Assembly: GCA_038065175.1 (NCBI GenBank)
Contig: JBBTRN010000003.1
Coordinates: 1 to 31,446, forward strand
Length of the DNA: 31,446 nt
DNA from: JBBTRN01 sp038065175
Lineage (GTDB): Bacteria; Patescibacteriota; Doudnabacteria; UBA920
Direction: 5' to 3'
A program made the position numbers and the translations under genes. Position 1 is the first letter of the stretch. Each line of letters opens with the position of its first letter. The notes below the pieces were generated by a model. It did not search any database. It was given only the letters and a program-made list of their open reading frames with translations, and was not told the origin of the DNA. This document shows, one piece after another, positions 1 to 6,353 of the stretch.

Positions 1-11
1 CCTGGGGGTGT

Positions 12-55
<44 letters not shown>

Positions 56-85
56 CGAGCTGGGTTCAAAACGTCGTGAGACAGT

Positions 86-380
86 AGATACCATGCTGTC
101 TATAAATTTGGCTATATCGGTGGAACTCTGCAGTAGAAAATGCAGACAATACCGAGGGAAGGCTTTGAATGTCAACAATTCAAGGAACCCGTAGAGACTA
201 CACGCCAAACATTGCATTACCACTTCTGCATTTGCAGAAGACCAGATGAACCGCTGGGGTAATCCATTTGAAGATATAGTCCGAACTGCATATTAAAATA
301 TGTAGAATCTATAGAAATATTAGATCGCCATAGAGCACAAACAGTTATGGAAATGGTAGAGTGCAAAGTAACATCAATTG
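86..380 (+). ncRNA. ORF-less group I intron in 23S rRNA
   Basis: The 23S sequence is interrupted between E. coli positions U2604 and U2605. The 5' exon AGACAGT (79-85) pairs with the internal guide GCTGTCT (95-101), ending in the U.G wobble that marks a group I 5' splice site. The intron ends in G (380). The catalytic core is visible: P7 5' strand GAGACTA (194-200), P7 3' strand ATAGTCC (276-282), a hairpin CTTCTGC/GCAGAAG near 222-240, a P6-like hairpin near 164-184, and a P9-like hairpin near 287-302. At 295 nt it has no room for an endonuclease. Group I introns splice with a guanosine cofactor; activity here is inferred from structure. Confidence 0.93.
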
Positions 381-612
381 TTGGTCCTTATCTGCTGTGG
401 GTGTTCGAAACTTGAGTAGTCGCATCTCTAGTACGAGAGGACCGAGATGCATAGACCTCTGGTGTACCCGTTGTTCCGTCAGGAGCACGGCGGGGTAGCT
501 AGGTCTAGTTAGGATAAACGCTGAAGGCATATAAGCGTGAAGCCGTCTACAAAACTAGGTTTCGTGTCCCGATTTATCGGGACATCAGGTTCGCAGGAGA
601 CTACTGCGTATC

Positions 613-692
613 AAAAAAGCGCAAAGTGCAAAGCGAAAAGCGAAAAGTAGCAATATTTTACGTTTAACGTTTTAAGCTTTACGCTTTCATAT
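613..692 (+). repeat. Long hairpin inserted in 23S 3' domain
   Basis: Between the rRNA segments near 600 and 694 lies a purine-rich arm (616-649, repeats of GCAAAG/GCGAAAAG) and a complementary arm (656-690, TTTTACGTTTAACG and so on) that pair with many G.U and A-U pairs. E. coli has only a few bases here, near helices 100-101. It looks like a palindromic repeat that landed in the rRNA gene. Whether it is kept in the ribosome or removed cannot be seen. Confidence 0.7.
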
Positions 693-791
693 AGGCTGCA
701 GGTGTAAGAGCAGTAATGCTTTGAGCCGAGCAGTACTAATTAACCGAAAAAGTTTTATTTTATTTTCCCTGTTAAATAATTGTTAGGCAAC

Positions 792-898
792 GTCCACAGA
801 TACACAGATTACTGCAGTTAGTGCAGGCAGAATTGAATATTCTGTTCATCTAGTTTATAATATCTGTGTAATCAGTAATAATTTATGTATCTGTGGAC
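792..898. repeat. AT-rich imperfect inverted repeat in rrn spacer
   Basis: GTCCACAGATACA at 792-804 is matched in inverted orientation by TGTATCTGTGGAC ending at 898, and the pairing continues inward (ATTACTG/CAGTAAT) with small gaps. The arrangement resembles a small non-coding palindromic element. It sits between 23S and 5S and ends directly before the small ORF at 900. Confidence 0.75.
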
Positions 899-899
899 T

Positions 900-1007
900 A
901 TGACAAAATATTATTTGAAGATTGTAGGTATCACTTTGGTAATTCTTCTGGTAATCGGTACATTTTATGTTCTTTCAAATCACCTAGTATTCGCACTTAG
1001 ACCCTAA
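900..1007 (+). CDS. Possible 35-residue single-pass membrane peptide
   Basis: This short ATG-to-TAA frame encodes 35 residues starting MTKYYLKIVG, followed by one strongly hydrophobic segment (about residues 8-26, rich in V, L, I) and a short polar tail. The layout, a basic N-terminus then one helix, suggests a small membrane protein. It lies in the 23S-5S spacer directly after an inverted repeat. There is no clear Shine-Dalgarno site. The composition argues against chance, but I recognise no family and it could be spurious or part of the rRNA spacer. Confidence 0.35.
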   Translation: MTKYYLKIVGITLVILLVIGTFYVLSNHLVFALRP

Positions 1008-1062
1008 GGGCTCCCCACATTGTCTTTTATAAATCGGAACGAACGAGCGAAATAAAGGACGA

Positions 1063-1177
1063 CGCGGGTGGCATTTACGGCCGGGTTCTACCTGATCCCA
1101 TCCCGAACTCAGAAGTAAAAACGGCTCGTGCCAATGATACTCTAGCGCATGCTAGCGGAAAAGTAGGCAGTCGCCCA
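1063..1177 (+). rRNA. rrf: 5S rRNA
   Basis: The 5S core is recognisable: TCCCATCCCGAACTC (loop B/C region) and AGTAGGC near 1162. The closing stem GGGTGGC (1066-1072) pairs with GTCGCCC (1170-1176) using wobbles. The ends are estimated from that stem. It follows the 23S gene on the same strand and is followed by an intrinsic terminator. Confidence 0.93.
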
Positions 1178-1184
1178 CTATAAC

Positions 1185-1214
1185 AAAAATCCTTCGAAAA
1201 ATCGAAGGATTTTT
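1185..1214 (+). terminator. Intrinsic terminator of the rRNA operon
   Basis: ATCCTTCGA and TCGAAGGAT form a perfect stem around an A-rich loop, with an A-tract before and T5 after. It stands directly behind 5S rRNA. Confidence 0.92.
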
Positions 1215-1244
1215 GAATTTTAATGTAAATTCTAATATTTACGG

Positions 1245-1250
1245 TATAAT
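1245..1250 (+). promoter_or_regulatory. -10 box of leaderless methyltransferase gene
   Basis: A perfect TATAAT ends exactly 6 nt before the ATG at 1257, so transcription should begin at or next to the start codon. No good -35 is visible. Confidence 0.7.
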
Positions 1251-1256
1251 ATTGTA

Positions 1257-1784
1257 ATGTTAACCATTGTGCTAATAATATTTTTGCTGTTTGCACTACT
1301 GATGCTTTTTATTATAAGTAGCGCATTTTTTGGATTTTTAATCACCAGGGTGCCTTTTGTGCCAACCGGCGCGGGTGATATAAAATTTATAGTTGAGAAA
1401 TTAGGCATTACACCGAAAGATATTTTTTACGATTTAGGCAGCGGTGACGGCAAGGTGTGTTTGTTAATAAACCGGTTAAGCGGGGCGCGCTGTGTTGGTT
1501 TTGAGCTTACCACCTGGACTTATTTGCTCTCTCTCATAAAATCCACCGGCAACCACAGGTTAAAATTTCGTCATAGTGATTTTTTTGAAGCCAATTGGTC
1601 GGAAGCTAGCTATGTTTATGGCTATCTTTATCCGCCTCTTATGGGCAGGGTAAAAGAAAAATTTTTAAAAGATTGCAAACCCGGCAGTATTGCCATTATT
1701 CGTGACTTTCCTTTCCCTGACCTAAAACCATCCGAGGTTTTTTATATGCCTAAGGCGCATGAGATTTATTTGTATCGGTTGTAG
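1257..1784 (+). CDS. Membrane-anchored FAM173-like SAM methyltransferase
   Basis: This 175-residue protein has an N-terminal hydrophobic segment (about 1-30), then a class I methyltransferase fold. The SAM-binding motif I is DLGSGDGK (about 60-67), preceded by VPFVPTG and followed by an acidic motif II (GFEL). Near the C-terminus is RDFPFPDLKP. The pattern of one membrane helix, a VPFVPT-like linker, D-GSGDG and a late FPFP motif matches the FAM173 (ATPSCKMT-type) protein-lysine methyltransferases known from mitochondria and bacteria. The substrate is unknown; a membrane protein is an inference from that family. The start is fixed by TATAAT 6 nt upstream (leaderless). It stands alone between the rRNA terminator and the TrmB gene, which has its own promoter. 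Confidence 0.85.
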   Translation: MLTIVLIIFLLFALLMLFIISSAFFGFLITRVPFVPTGAGDIKFIVEKLGITPKDIFYDLGSGDGKVCLLINRLSGARCVGFELTTWTYLLSLIKSTGNHRLKFRHSDFFEANWSEASYVYGYLYPPLMGRVKEKFLKDCKPGSIAIIRDFPFPDLKPSEVFYMPKAHEIYLYRL

Positions 1785-1792
1785 AGAAAAAG

Positions 1793-1821
1793 TTGACACA
1801 ACTATCTCTAAATGCCATTAT
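1793..1821 (+). promoter_or_regulatory. Sigma-70-type promoter, leaderless TrmB gene
   Basis: TTGACA (1793-1798), a 17-bp spacer, then CATTAT (1816-1821) as -10. The ATG of the regulator follows 6 nt later, so the mRNA should start at the codon. This is the best full promoter in the first half of the window. Confidence 0.82.
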
Positions 1822-1827
1822 TAAGGC

Positions 1828-2574
1828 ATGAATATTGAATCTATCCTAAAAAATTTTGGATTAAACGAAAAAGAAACAGCAGTCTATCTAGCGCTCATTG
1901 AACTTGGGCCTTCGCCGGTAAGGCTTCTATCCGTTAAGAGCGGGGTAAACCGCGGCACTACTTATGACATTTTAAAATCGCTAATTGGGTTAGGTCTGGT
2001 TTCGTATTACAATAAACAGTCGCATCAATACTTTTCTGCGGAACCTCCGGACAAATTACTTTCGGCTTTAGAAGATAAACGGCAGAACATTAGCCACCTT
2101 GAGCGGCAAATCCAAAAAGAATTGCCTGAATTAAAGTCCTTATTTGAGCGGCAGGGCGGCAAGCCAGCGGTTAAGCTTTATGAGGCAACAAAAGGCATTA
2201 AATTTATTTTGGAAGATGTTTTGGAAACCGTAGGCCGGGAGAAAAACAAGGAATATTATGTGTATTCTTCGGTTTCCCTACGTAAAGATGTGTATAGAGC
2301 CTACCCGACTTTTAGCGAGCAAAGGATTAAAAAAAAGATCGCTGTTAAAACTATCTCATTAGGGGATGGCGGACAATTGGTGGGTTTAGATGAAAGAAAG
2401 TGGCTGGCAAAATCACGCACTGATTTAAAATCGACTTATGAAATAATCTATGCCGGTAAAGTCGCGCATATTAGTTTGGACGATACCGAAAATCCGGTAG
2501 GCGTGGTTATCCAAAACCAGGCCATATTTGAAACGCAGAAAGTGATATTTGAAAGTTTATGGAGTAAATTATAA
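1828..2574 (+). CDS. TrmB-family transcriptional regulator
   Basis: The protein has 248 residues. Residues about 5-70 form a winged helix-turn-helix of TrmB type (FGLNEKETAVYLALIELG, then a recognition helix around RGTTYDILKSLIGLG and a wing ending in YFSAEPP). A helical, probably coiled-coil linker follows (about 75-105), then a C-terminal effector domain of about 140 residues. TrmB-like proteins bind operators and often sense sugars. The neighbouring genes are nucleotide-sugar enzymes, so control of sugar activation is a plausible inference. It is about the usual length for TrmB-type proteins. The start follows from the promoter, whose -10 lies 6 nt upstream. Confidence 0.88.
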   Translation: MNIESILKNFGLNEKETAVYLALIELGPSPVRLLSVKSGVNRGTTYDILKSLIGLGLVSYYNKQSHQYFSAEPPDKLLSALEDKRQNISHLERQIQKELPELKSLFERQGGKPAVKLYEATKGIKFILEDVLETVGREKNKEYYVYSSVSLRKDVYRAYPTFSEQRIKKKIAVKTISLGDGGQLVGLDERKWLAKSRTDLKSTYEIIYAGKVAHISLDDTENPVGVVIQNQAIFETQKVIFESLWSKL

Positions 2575-2602
2575 CTACAAATCTACGAATGAAATCAAAT
2601 CT

Positions 2603-2637
2603 ACAAATTTCTACTAATGTTATTAGAAAAAATTTGT
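2603..2637. repeat. AT-rich inverted repeat
   Basis: ACAAATTTCTACTAAT (2603-2618) pairs with ATTAGAAAAAATTTGT (2622-2637) around a 3-nt loop with few mismatches. Copies of CTACAAAT in the flank recur in the repeat near 4075. It could also end TrmB transcription, but there is no clear T-tract. Confidence 0.6.
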
Positions 2638-2648
2638 GAAATTTGCCG

Positions 2649-2654
2649 TATTAG
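2649..2654 (+). promoter_or_regulatory. -10 box of leaderless nucleotidyltransferase gene
   Basis: TATTAG ends 6 nt before the ATG at 2661, the same spacing as at 1257, 1828 and 11095. The -35 is not recognisable. Confidence 0.5.
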
Positions 2655-2660
2655 TGTTTT

Positions 2661-3401
2661 ATGCTTAAAGACCAATTCATTATTCTTGCGGCCGGCAAGG
2701 GCACAAGGTTAAACAAACCCGATTTGCCCAAAGTATTATTACCCTTAAAGAGTAAGGCGCTAATTTTATATTTGCTTCTTGAAATCCAAAAAATCATAAA
2801 AAACCAAAAACCGGTAATAGTTGTCGGTTTTATGGCAGAGAAAGTAAAAGAGGCTCTGGGGGGGCGTTATGAGTATGTTTTACAGGATCCGCAACTGGGC
2901 ACAGCCCATGCCGTAAAGGCGGCCAGGGACAAAGTTAAGGCCGAAAATGTTTTGGTTCTGTACGGCGACATGCCTTTTATTACCGAAAGCAGCATTCGGA
3001 AGTTAATAAGAATACACCACGATAATAAAGCAGTTATTACAATGTTTACCACCCAAGTGCCGGATTACCACAATAATTTTTCCGGTTTTTTGCATTTTGG
3101 GAGAATCATCCGTAATTTTAAAAACGAAATAATAAAAATTACTGAATATCGCGACGCAAGCGAAAAAGATAAGCAAATTAAAGAAATCAACCCGGGTATT
3201 TATATGTTCGACTCCAAGTGGCTTTGGGAAAATATTAAGAAAGTAAAGAATAAGAACATCCAAAAGGAATATTACCTGGGTGATTTGGTAGAGATTGCAA
3301 TTTCCCAAAAACAGCCAATTTATTCTTTGAATATTTTACCCAAAGAAGTGATTGGTATTAATACTATGGAAGATTGGCAAAGGGCGGAAAAAATGTTATA
3401 G
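2661..3401 (+). CDS. GlmU-like sugar-1-phosphate nucleotidyltransferase
   Basis: The 246-residue protein carries the pyrophosphorylase signature LAAGKGTRLNKPDLPKVLLP at about residues 9-28, then DPQLGTAHAV (about 75-84) and LYGDMPF (about 99-105). These match the uridylyltransferase half of GlmU, which joins UTP and GlcNAc-1-phosphate. The left-handed beta-helix acetyltransferase half of bifunctional GlmU is absent, so it is a single-domain enzyme. The exact sugar cannot be read from sequence. The -10 box lies 6 nt before the ATG. A strong terminator follows at 3469. Together with the related gene at 4149 it points to envelope-sugar activation. Confidence 0.85.
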   Translation: MLKDQFIILAAGKGTRLNKPDLPKVLLPLKSKALILYLLLEIQKIIKNQKPVIVVGFMAEKVKEALGGRYEYVLQDPQLGTAHAVKAARDKVKAENVLVLYGDMPFITESSIRKLIRIHHDNKAVITMFTTQVPDYHNNFSGFLHFGRIIRNFKNEIIKITEYRDASEKDKQIKEINPGIYMFDSKWLWENIKKVKNKNIQKEYYLGDLVEIAISQKQPIYSLNILPKEVIGINTMEDWQRAEKML

Positions 3402-3468
3402 GCAACAAATCCGGATTAGTGTTATTTATGCGGTTGGCCTATTTGTAGCCTGTTGATATCATACGCTT

Positions 3469-3498
3469 ACCCCTCTTAAAAAAGAGGGGTTTAATGTT
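3469..3498 (+). terminator. Intrinsic terminator
   Basis: ACCCCTCTT and AAGAGGGGT form a stem with a 4-nt A-rich loop, followed by a T-rich tail. It ends the nucleotidyltransferase transcript. Confidence 0.8.
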
Positions 3499-3550
3499 TT
3501 TTGCAGAAAAAAGTATGATACTGTATGATATAGTATGAAAGGCGGTGCTT

Positions 3551-3718
3551 ATGACTTGTTTTTTCTGCCAGGGCAGTCGCGTGATTGAAACCACCGACTC
3601 CGACGGGGTGGAGAACATACTTTACTGCCTCGATTGCCAAGAAGCGGTCAAAGTTCAGGCCGCTGAAGAATTAATCCCTATTTTTTCCTGGCCAATTGGC
3701 CAAGAAGAGCCGTTATGA
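3551..3718 (+). CDS. Small CxxC/CxxC zinc-finger-like protein
   Basis: A 55-residue frame from ATG to TGA begins MTCFFCQGS and later has LYCLDCQEAV. The two CxxC pairs (residues 3/6 and about 31/34) are spaced as in a small zinc ribbon. The C-terminus is acidic with an IFSWPIGQEEPL tail. AAAGG lies 8 nt before the ATG as a possible ribosome site, and TGTATGAT (3522-3529) is a possible extended -10. The family is not recognised; binding of metal and of nucleic acid or protein is inferred from the cysteines only. It directly precedes the structured RNA region. Confidence 0.6.
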   Translation: MTCFFCQGSRVIETTDSDGVENILYCLDCQEAVKVQAAEELIPIFSWPIGQEEPL

Positions 3719-3734
3719 CCTGCCAAAGGCAGTG

Positions 3735-4030
3735 ACAATTTTGGTCTTTTGAAAGAGAGCTGAAAGGCGACTGCCTTTTAAGGAGGAAAAATTTGGGGAG
3801 CACTGGGAGCCAAAGGGAGGCTTTCAGTTGCAGGCTGCTTATCCGTGTTTCAAATACGGATCGGGATGGATAGCAGGATCAAACGCACTTCTTGTCGGAC
3901 CATTCAAGCAGTCTGGAGGCTTAATTGGCCTTTCTCTCCGCCAATTGCGCGGGCGGACACTCTTGTTTGTTGATTGATCATAACCGATCGACCCAAACGA
4001 GAAGTGCCCGCCCGCCACTTCATTTTTTGG
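3735..4030 (+). ncRNA. Unassigned structured RNA region
   Basis: About 300 nt without a convincing reading frame but dense in pairing: CTGAAAG (3761-3767) with CTTTCAG (about 3823-3829); a hairpin ATCCGT/ACGGAT (about 3841-3862) nested in CTGCT/AGCAG; AATTGGC/GCCAATT (about 3924-3947); then a very long GC-rich terminator stem. It is G-rich compared with its surroundings. I tested it against RNase P, tmRNA, SRP and 6S signatures and could not fit any. It may be a free sRNA or the 3' UTR of the CxxC protein mRNA. Confidence 0.5.
3949..4028 (+). terminator. Very long terminator-like hairpin
   Basis: GCGGGCGG starting near 3949 pairs with CCGCCCGC ending near 4016, and the pairing continues inward (CACTCTTGTTTG with CAAACGAGAAGTG) over roughly 30 bp with a few mismatches. 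Six Ts follow shortly after. It is stronger than needed for termination. Confidence 0.75.
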
Positions 4031-4074
4031 GAAAAGTATGATACCATCATACTACAAACCTACAAAAATAAGGC

Positions 4075-4109
4075 ACTACAAATAACTACGAAACTTGCTT
4101 ATTTGTAGT
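4075..4109. repeat. AT-rich inverted repeat
   Basis: ACTACAAATAA (4075-4085) and TTATTTGTAGT (4099-4109) are perfect inverted copies. The CTACAAAT word recurs nearby and in the 2574-2640 spacer, so it belongs to a repeated family. Confidence 0.65.
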
Positions 4110-4148
4110 CATTTGTAGATTCGTAAAAATTGATAATTTTGTAGGTAT

Positions 4149-4985
4149 ATGAGGGAACGTTTAACCATCACCCTTAAAAAAGACATACTCGATGCGCTGG
4201 ACGCGCAGATTGACGGCGACCGTTTAAGGAACCGCAGTCATGCGATTGAGTACTACCTTTCCAAAAGCTTAGGGCAAAGAGCCTTAAAGGTTTTAATTTT
4301 GGCCGGTGGTAGACCTGTGGATTTGGGTTCTTCGCATGGAGGCAAAGTGCCCAAGGCCATGGTTAAAATTGCAGGCAAGCCGCTTTTGGAGCATACCCTT
4401 AAACGTTTGAAGGCGGAGAAATTTAATGATATAGTAATTTCCGTTGGCGAAGGGGGCGAGGCCATTGCAGATTATTTTAAAGACGGACAAACTTTAGGCA
4501 TAAAAATTCATTATATACAGCAAAAGCAAGGCACGCGCGGCACGGCCCAGGCGCTAATGCAGGCTAAGGATTTTTTAACAGGCGAATTTTTGTTGCTTTA
4601 CGGGGATGTCTTGTGCGAAATTGATTACGGTGACCTGCTGGAATTCCACCGTCGGCAAAAATCAAGCGTGAGCACTATGGCTTTAACCAGCGTTGATAGC
4701 CCCAAAATGTGGGGTTTGGCTAAGTTAAGCGGCAATAAAATAATTTCGTACGAAGAAAAGCCTAAAAGTTCCAAAACTTTTTCTCACTTAGTTAACGCGG
4801 GAGTGTATGTTATGGAGCCGGAAATATTTAAATACATTGTTCCAACAGGAGTAAAATTGGAAAGTGATGTCTTTCCCAGACTCGCCGAAGAAGGCCGGTT
4901 GAGCGGGTATCCGTTTGAATCTTTGTGGCTGGATGTATCGAACAGCGCGGCGTATAAGCAAGCGGTTAGGGAAATAAAAAGTTAA
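4149..4985 (+). CDS. Ribbon-helix-helix / sugar nucleotidyltransferase fusion
   Basis: This 278-residue protein joins two modules. Residues 1-42 read as a ribbon-helix-helix DNA-binding domain: strand RLTITLKKDILDALDAQI, then helix RNRSHAIEYYLSKSL. From residue about 46 a Rossmann-like nucleotidyltransferase follows, with LILAGG, KVPKAMVKIAGKPLLEHTL, GTAQAL, LYGDV and LVNAGVYVMEPEIF, as in mannose-1-phosphate guanylyl- and glucose-1-phosphate thymidylyl-transferases. The usual GxGTR loop after LAGG is replaced by GRPVDLGSSHGG, so nucleotide binding may differ. The fusion suggests an enzyme that also acts at DNA, perhaps autoregulating; that is inference. The start is required by the RHH strand. 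A possible -10 (GATAAT, 4132-4137) lies upstream. Confidence 0.85.
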   Translation: MRERLTITLKKDILDALDAQIDGDRLRNRSHAIEYYLSKSLGQRALKVLILAGGRPVDLGSSHGGKVPKAMVKIAGKPLLEHTLKRLKAEKFNDIVISVGEGGEAIADYFKDGQTLGIKIHYIQQKQGTRGTAQALMQAKDFLTGEFLLLYGDVLCEIDYGDLLEFHRRQKSSVSTMALTSVDSPKMWGLAKLSGNKIISYEEKPKSSKTFSHLVNAGVYVMEPEIFKYIVPTGVKLESDVFPRLAEEGRLSGYPFESLWLDVSNSAAYKQAVREIKS

Positions 4986-5258
4986 GAGTTGTGGGTTGTG
5001 GCGGCCGGTAAAGTTATTGGCAAAAGGGAAGTAGGTATTAGACCTGTTGTTAAATAATTTTTCGCCCAAAATATGCTCTTTCGCCAAAACCTTGCTAAAA
5101 TTTTTTCCGCTTAACTTAGGTTAAACATCAAAAATTTTAGACTACAGTTTTGTCGGAAATATCATATTTTGCATCAAAAAATTATTAAGCAACAAGTCTA
5201 TTATTTACCTTAAATTTATTACCATACTGGCGGCCAAAACCTATAACCCATTATATTT

Positions 5259-6278
5259 ATGGCAAAAAAACCAATCAGAATTGCTCTTAACGGTCTTGGC
5301 CGCATTGGCCGAGTGTTTTTACGCATAGCTTATAATAACCCGCATTTTAAAATTGTCGCGGCCAATTCCAGAAGCCCGCTGGAAACCTATACGCATTTAT
5401 TAAAATACGATTCCGTTTATGGAATTTGGGACAAGGAAGTAAGTAAAAAAAGGAATAATATAATTATTGGCAACATGGTAATTCCTTATTTTCAGGAAGC
5501 CAAGGGGCATTTGCCCTGGAAAAAAATCGGCGTGGATTTGGTAATTGACGCTACCGGCAAGTATACAAAAAAAGCCGACAGCCAAAAACATATTACAGCC
5601 GGCGCAAAATATGTGGTAGCCAGCGCGCCAATGGATGACGCGGACGAAACTTTGGTCTACGCCGTGAACCATAAGAAGTTCGACCCTAAGGCGCACAAGA
5701 TTGTTTCCGCTGGCTCCTGTACCACGGTCTGTTCGGCTTTGGTGGCTAAAGTTTTGGAAGAAAATTTTGGAATCAAAAAAGGTTTTATAAATACTGTGCA
5801 CGCGATGACCGGCGACCAAATGCTTTTAGACGGTTCGCATAAGGACTTAAGAAGGGCTCGTGCCGCAATGCAGTCTATTATCCCGACTAGCTCTGGCGTG
5901 TCTAAAACAATTACTAAATTGTATCCTCATTTAAAAGGCAAAATTTCCGCGTTGGCTTTGAGGGTGCCGGTTTTAAACCCTTCTGTGGTCGTGTTTACCT
6001 GCCGACTGGCAAAAAAGACCACAACCGAGGCTGTGAATAGATCCTTTGCCAAAGCCGCAAACAAGGGCCTAAAGCGCCATTTGGCAGTTTCCAATTTGCC
6101 TTTGGTTTCCAGCGATTTTCGGGGCAATCCTAACGGCGCGATTGTCGATTTGCTCGCAACTGAAGTCGTGGACACAAACTACCTTAACCTGTTAGCCTGG
6201 TATGACAACGAGTGGGGCTATGTCCAGCAAATGGTATATTTGCTTGAATATATGGCCAAGAAGATTAGTAGTAAGTAG
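5259..6278 (+). CDS. gap: Glyceraldehyde-3-phosphate dehydrogenase
   Basis: A full-length 339-residue type I GAPDH that converts glyceraldehyde-3-phosphate to 1,3-bisphosphoglycerate. The N-terminal NAD(P) fold shows NGLGRIGR. The catalytic cysteine is in SAGSCTTVC (usually SNASCTTNC), and the catalytic histidine is in HAMTGDQ. The conserved DLRRARAAMQSIIPTSSG and WYDNEWGY are present. After the second strand the sequence reads NSRSP, where NAD-specific enzymes have an Asp, so NADP use is possible. The 273-nt spacer before it shows nothing beyond CATTAT (5249-5254) or TATAAC (5242-5247) as -10 candidates. It converges on the next gene. Confidence 0.96.
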   Translation: MAKKPIRIALNGLGRIGRVFLRIAYNNPHFKIVAANSRSPLETYTHLLKYDSVYGIWDKEVSKKRNNIIIGNMVIPYFQEAKGHLPWKKIGVDLVIDATGKYTKKADSQKHITAGAKYVVASAPMDDADETLVYAVNHKKFDPKAHKIVSAGSCTTVCSALVAKVLEENFGIKKGFINTVHAMTGDQMLLDGSHKDLRRARAAMQSIIPTSSGVSKTITKLYPHLKGKISALALRVPVLNPSVVVFTCRLAKKTTTEAVNRSFAKAANKGLKRHLAVSNLPLVSSDFRGNPNGAIVDLLATEVVDTNYLNLLAWYDNEWGYVQQMVYLLEYMAKKISSK

Positions 6279-6353
6279 CCGCCTTTTCGGCGGCCTGCCG
6301 ATGAGGCAGGTAAGTAGCAAGAAAAAAATTTCCCCGATTGGCCGGGGGAGTTT
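6278..6353. terminator. Terminator cluster between convergent genes
   Basis: Three hairpins lie in 75 nt: GCCGCC/GGCGGC (6279-6294), CCTGCC/GGCAGG (6294-6310), and TCCCC/GGGGGA (about 6331-6349) flanked by an A-tract and a T-tract, which can work in both directions for gap and the inositol-monophosphatase gene. Confidence 0.75.

Noticed and set aside
345..530. Open frame on the minus strand over 23S rRNA
   Set aside because: It lies entirely within conserved rRNA and the intron end, with no protein similarity.
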